A model generated the notes under the pieces. That model was given only the letters and a program-made list of their open reading frames with translations, was not told the DNA's origin and searched no databases. DNA of 41,513 bases from an uncultured Bacteroidales bacterium (GTDB taxonomy: Bacteria > Bacteroidota > Bacteroidia > Bacteroidales > Bacteroidaceae), in NCBI GenBank assembly GCA_902778265.1, contig CACYXI010000028.1, forward strand, positions 1 through 41,513, given 5' to 3'. The number at the start of each line of letters is the position of its first letter. Position 1 is the first letter of the stretch. Shown one piece after another: positions 40,572 through 41,513 of this stretch. Made by a program: the position numbers and the translations under genes.

Positions 40572-40885
40572 CTCGTCACTCATCACCCGTAACGCTGTAA
40601 GTCATTGTATTATTGAGGCTTACAGCGGTGATTCACCCTATACCACTCGTCACCCAACTCATCACCAAAATCCTTGTATCTTACTGAGAATGTGAATATT
40701 ACACGTGCATTTCGCCCTTTTCCCACTCGTCACCCTGAAAAAGGTGACGAGTGAATCAATCTTGCAACTTATTCTATATCAAGAGGATATACCACATAAG
40801 GGTGATGAGTGGGTGACGAGTGAAACGAAATGAATCACCGCTGTAATCCACTCAGGCATAAACCTTTACAACGCTATGGGTGACG
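40572..40885. repeat. nested inverted-repeat cluster of CACTCGTCACC motifs
   Basis: The motif ACTCGTCACC and variants occur on the left half and GGTGACGAGT on the right. A perfect hairpin CACTCGTCACC / GGTGACGAGTG (40724-40734, 40743-40753) is at the centre. Around it TTACAGCGGTGATTCA (40620-40635) matches the inverse 40831-40846, and the segment 40643-40666 matches 40801-40822 inversely. No frame fits a protein. Confidence 0.8.
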
Positions 40886-40955
40886 AGTTGCAGAGTAGTG
40901 TCAAAATTCTGTTTTTCTTTATGTAAATATGAGCAATACAACTCAAAGGCCGTTA

Positions 40956-41080
40956 TGCCTTCGTTGATCCTTCGCTATGTCTTCGCTCTACCTTCGCTTC
41001 AGGTTCGCTTCTAATTCGCTTCTAATCCGCTTCTAATCCGTTCCTGATAATGGGACTTACAAGGGATTTGCAAGGGAGGA
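40956..41080. repeat. degenerate CTTCGCT-type repeat element
   Basis: A run of CTTCGCT, TTCGCTTCTAAT and CCGCTTCTAAT words (about 40956-41045) is followed by a GGGACTTACAAGGGATTTGC tail. Architecture and vocabulary match the elements at 2300-2460 and 5661-5763. Confidence 0.6.
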
Positions 41081-41238
41081 AGAAGGGAATTAGAGAGGAC
41101 AAGCAAAAACGTATGCAAGACAAGGACGAAACAGAGTTGAAGCTTCGGGAAAAACAACGATTTGCAAATGTGACTATACATTTTTTCTGTTTTCAAAGTA
41201 TTTTTTGCATTATTCTTGGTTTTAATTATTTTTTTTCG

Positions 41239-41246
41239 TAACTTTG
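41239..41246 (+). promoter_or_regulatory. -7 box of a promoter facing the right edge
   Basis: TAACTTTG. About 230 bases separate it from a possible start codon at 41475. Confidence 0.5.
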
Positions 41247-41513
41247 CACTCGCAAAATGTTATTGACATGGGTTTAGCATGACCTCTGTTGATACTTTTT
41301 CAAGGATGTATCTTGGTACATCAACTATTAATTTTTAAACAAAACAACTTTATGGACGACTATCACGCGACAAGCACTAATATGTTTTAGGCGTGAGGCA
41401 ACCTTTCCCTGAATGGCTGATCCTCATACCTTATTATATATTAGTAACCGCAGCAAACTTGAGAATCAGCTAATATGAAGACTTTTTGGAACACCAAAGG
41501 TGGACTCCACACT
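41247..41513 (+). other. long leader or small RNA region at the window edge
   Basis: Downstream of the promoter box lies about 230 bases without a long frame. It has a GATGTA/TACATC hairpin near 41312-41330, a 12-codon frame from ATG 41352 (MDDYHATSTNMF, then TAG) and a TGAGG...CCTCA pairing (41393-41429). An ATG at 41475 opens a frame to the edge (MKTFWNTKGGLHT), which may be the next gene's start. I do not recognise a known riboswitch. Confidence 0.35.

Noticed and set aside
40286-40579. 97-codon minus-strand frame upstream of the immunity-like gene
   Set aside because: The translation is rich in F, L, C and Y with no family features, it runs through the likely promoter at 40367-40374, and it overlaps the next start.
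1-41513. tRNA, rRNA, integrase or prophage genes
   Set aside because: I looked for T-loop words such as GGTTCGAATCC, for rRNA anchors and for recombinase-type proteins and found none; an automated tRNA scan would settle it.

Overview
The window comes from a member of the Bacteroidales, most probably a Prevotellaceae genome (Prevotella/Segatella type). The evidence is the Bacteroidetes promoter words (TAnnTTTG, sometimes with an upstream TTG/TTTG), the near absence of Shine-Dalgarno sites, BspA-like leucine-rich-repeat surface proteins with a sorting-type C-terminus, Bacteroidetes families (DUF5715, DUF4419, DUF2582-type winged helix, TonB-like proteins with a cysteine-rich head), class III fructose-1,6-bisphosphatase, and lipoproteins ending their signal in SC. 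It looks like ordinary chromosome: I see no prophage, integrase, CRISPR array, rRNA or tRNA.

Layout. 1-1364 (minus): purC (cut by the window edge) behind a PhoH-type ATPase. 1466-2975 (plus): an M15-like DUF5715 protein and an HXXEE membrane protein. 3026-5302 (minus): two tandem LRR surface proteins. 5847-7698 (plus): a GNAT acetyltransferase and a DUF4419 secreted protein. 7792-9904 (minus): HU, a possible 27-residue basic peptide, and ribonuclease G. 10116-16371 (plus): biosynthesis block hisH-hisA-hisF-hisI-hisE, then ftsE, lysC (aspartate kinase) and lysA. 16505-18756: two glycosyltransferase-like genes. 19335-28983: fbp, a HAD phosphatase, a secreted YhcH-like protein, rsmG, an MBL hydrolase, ruvC, a tandem ABC ATPase, a GHL10-type glycosidase and a winged-helix protein. 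29319-30290: a DUF3857-like secreted protein. 30705-34500 (minus): a compact five-gene operon of three cysteine-headed TonB-like paralogues, a two-TM protein and a radical-SAM activase. 34730-37636 (minus): two lipocalin-like lipoproteins and dnaB. 38068-39605 (plus): ispE and a NUDIX hydrolase. 39714-40289 (minus): an orphan immunity-like protein. The last 1.2 kb is largely non-coding and highly structured.

The most unusual parts are the five-gene TonB/radical-SAM operon and the density of small intergenic repeat families. These include GC-rich inverted repeats, AT-rich AATAGTAAAT and TGAAAAATTA arrays, palindromic elements of the ACCAAA/TTCGCT family, and two MITE/REP-like elements. Several sit directly before start codons. 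One arm of a perfect 40-bp inverted repeat is translated inside a signal peptide, and another GC-rich unit forms the N-terminus of the HAD protein. HisI and HisE, normally fused in this phylum, are in the same frame but split by an AT-rich repeat with several stops.

All calls come from reading the sequence and from memory of protein families. No database search was run.
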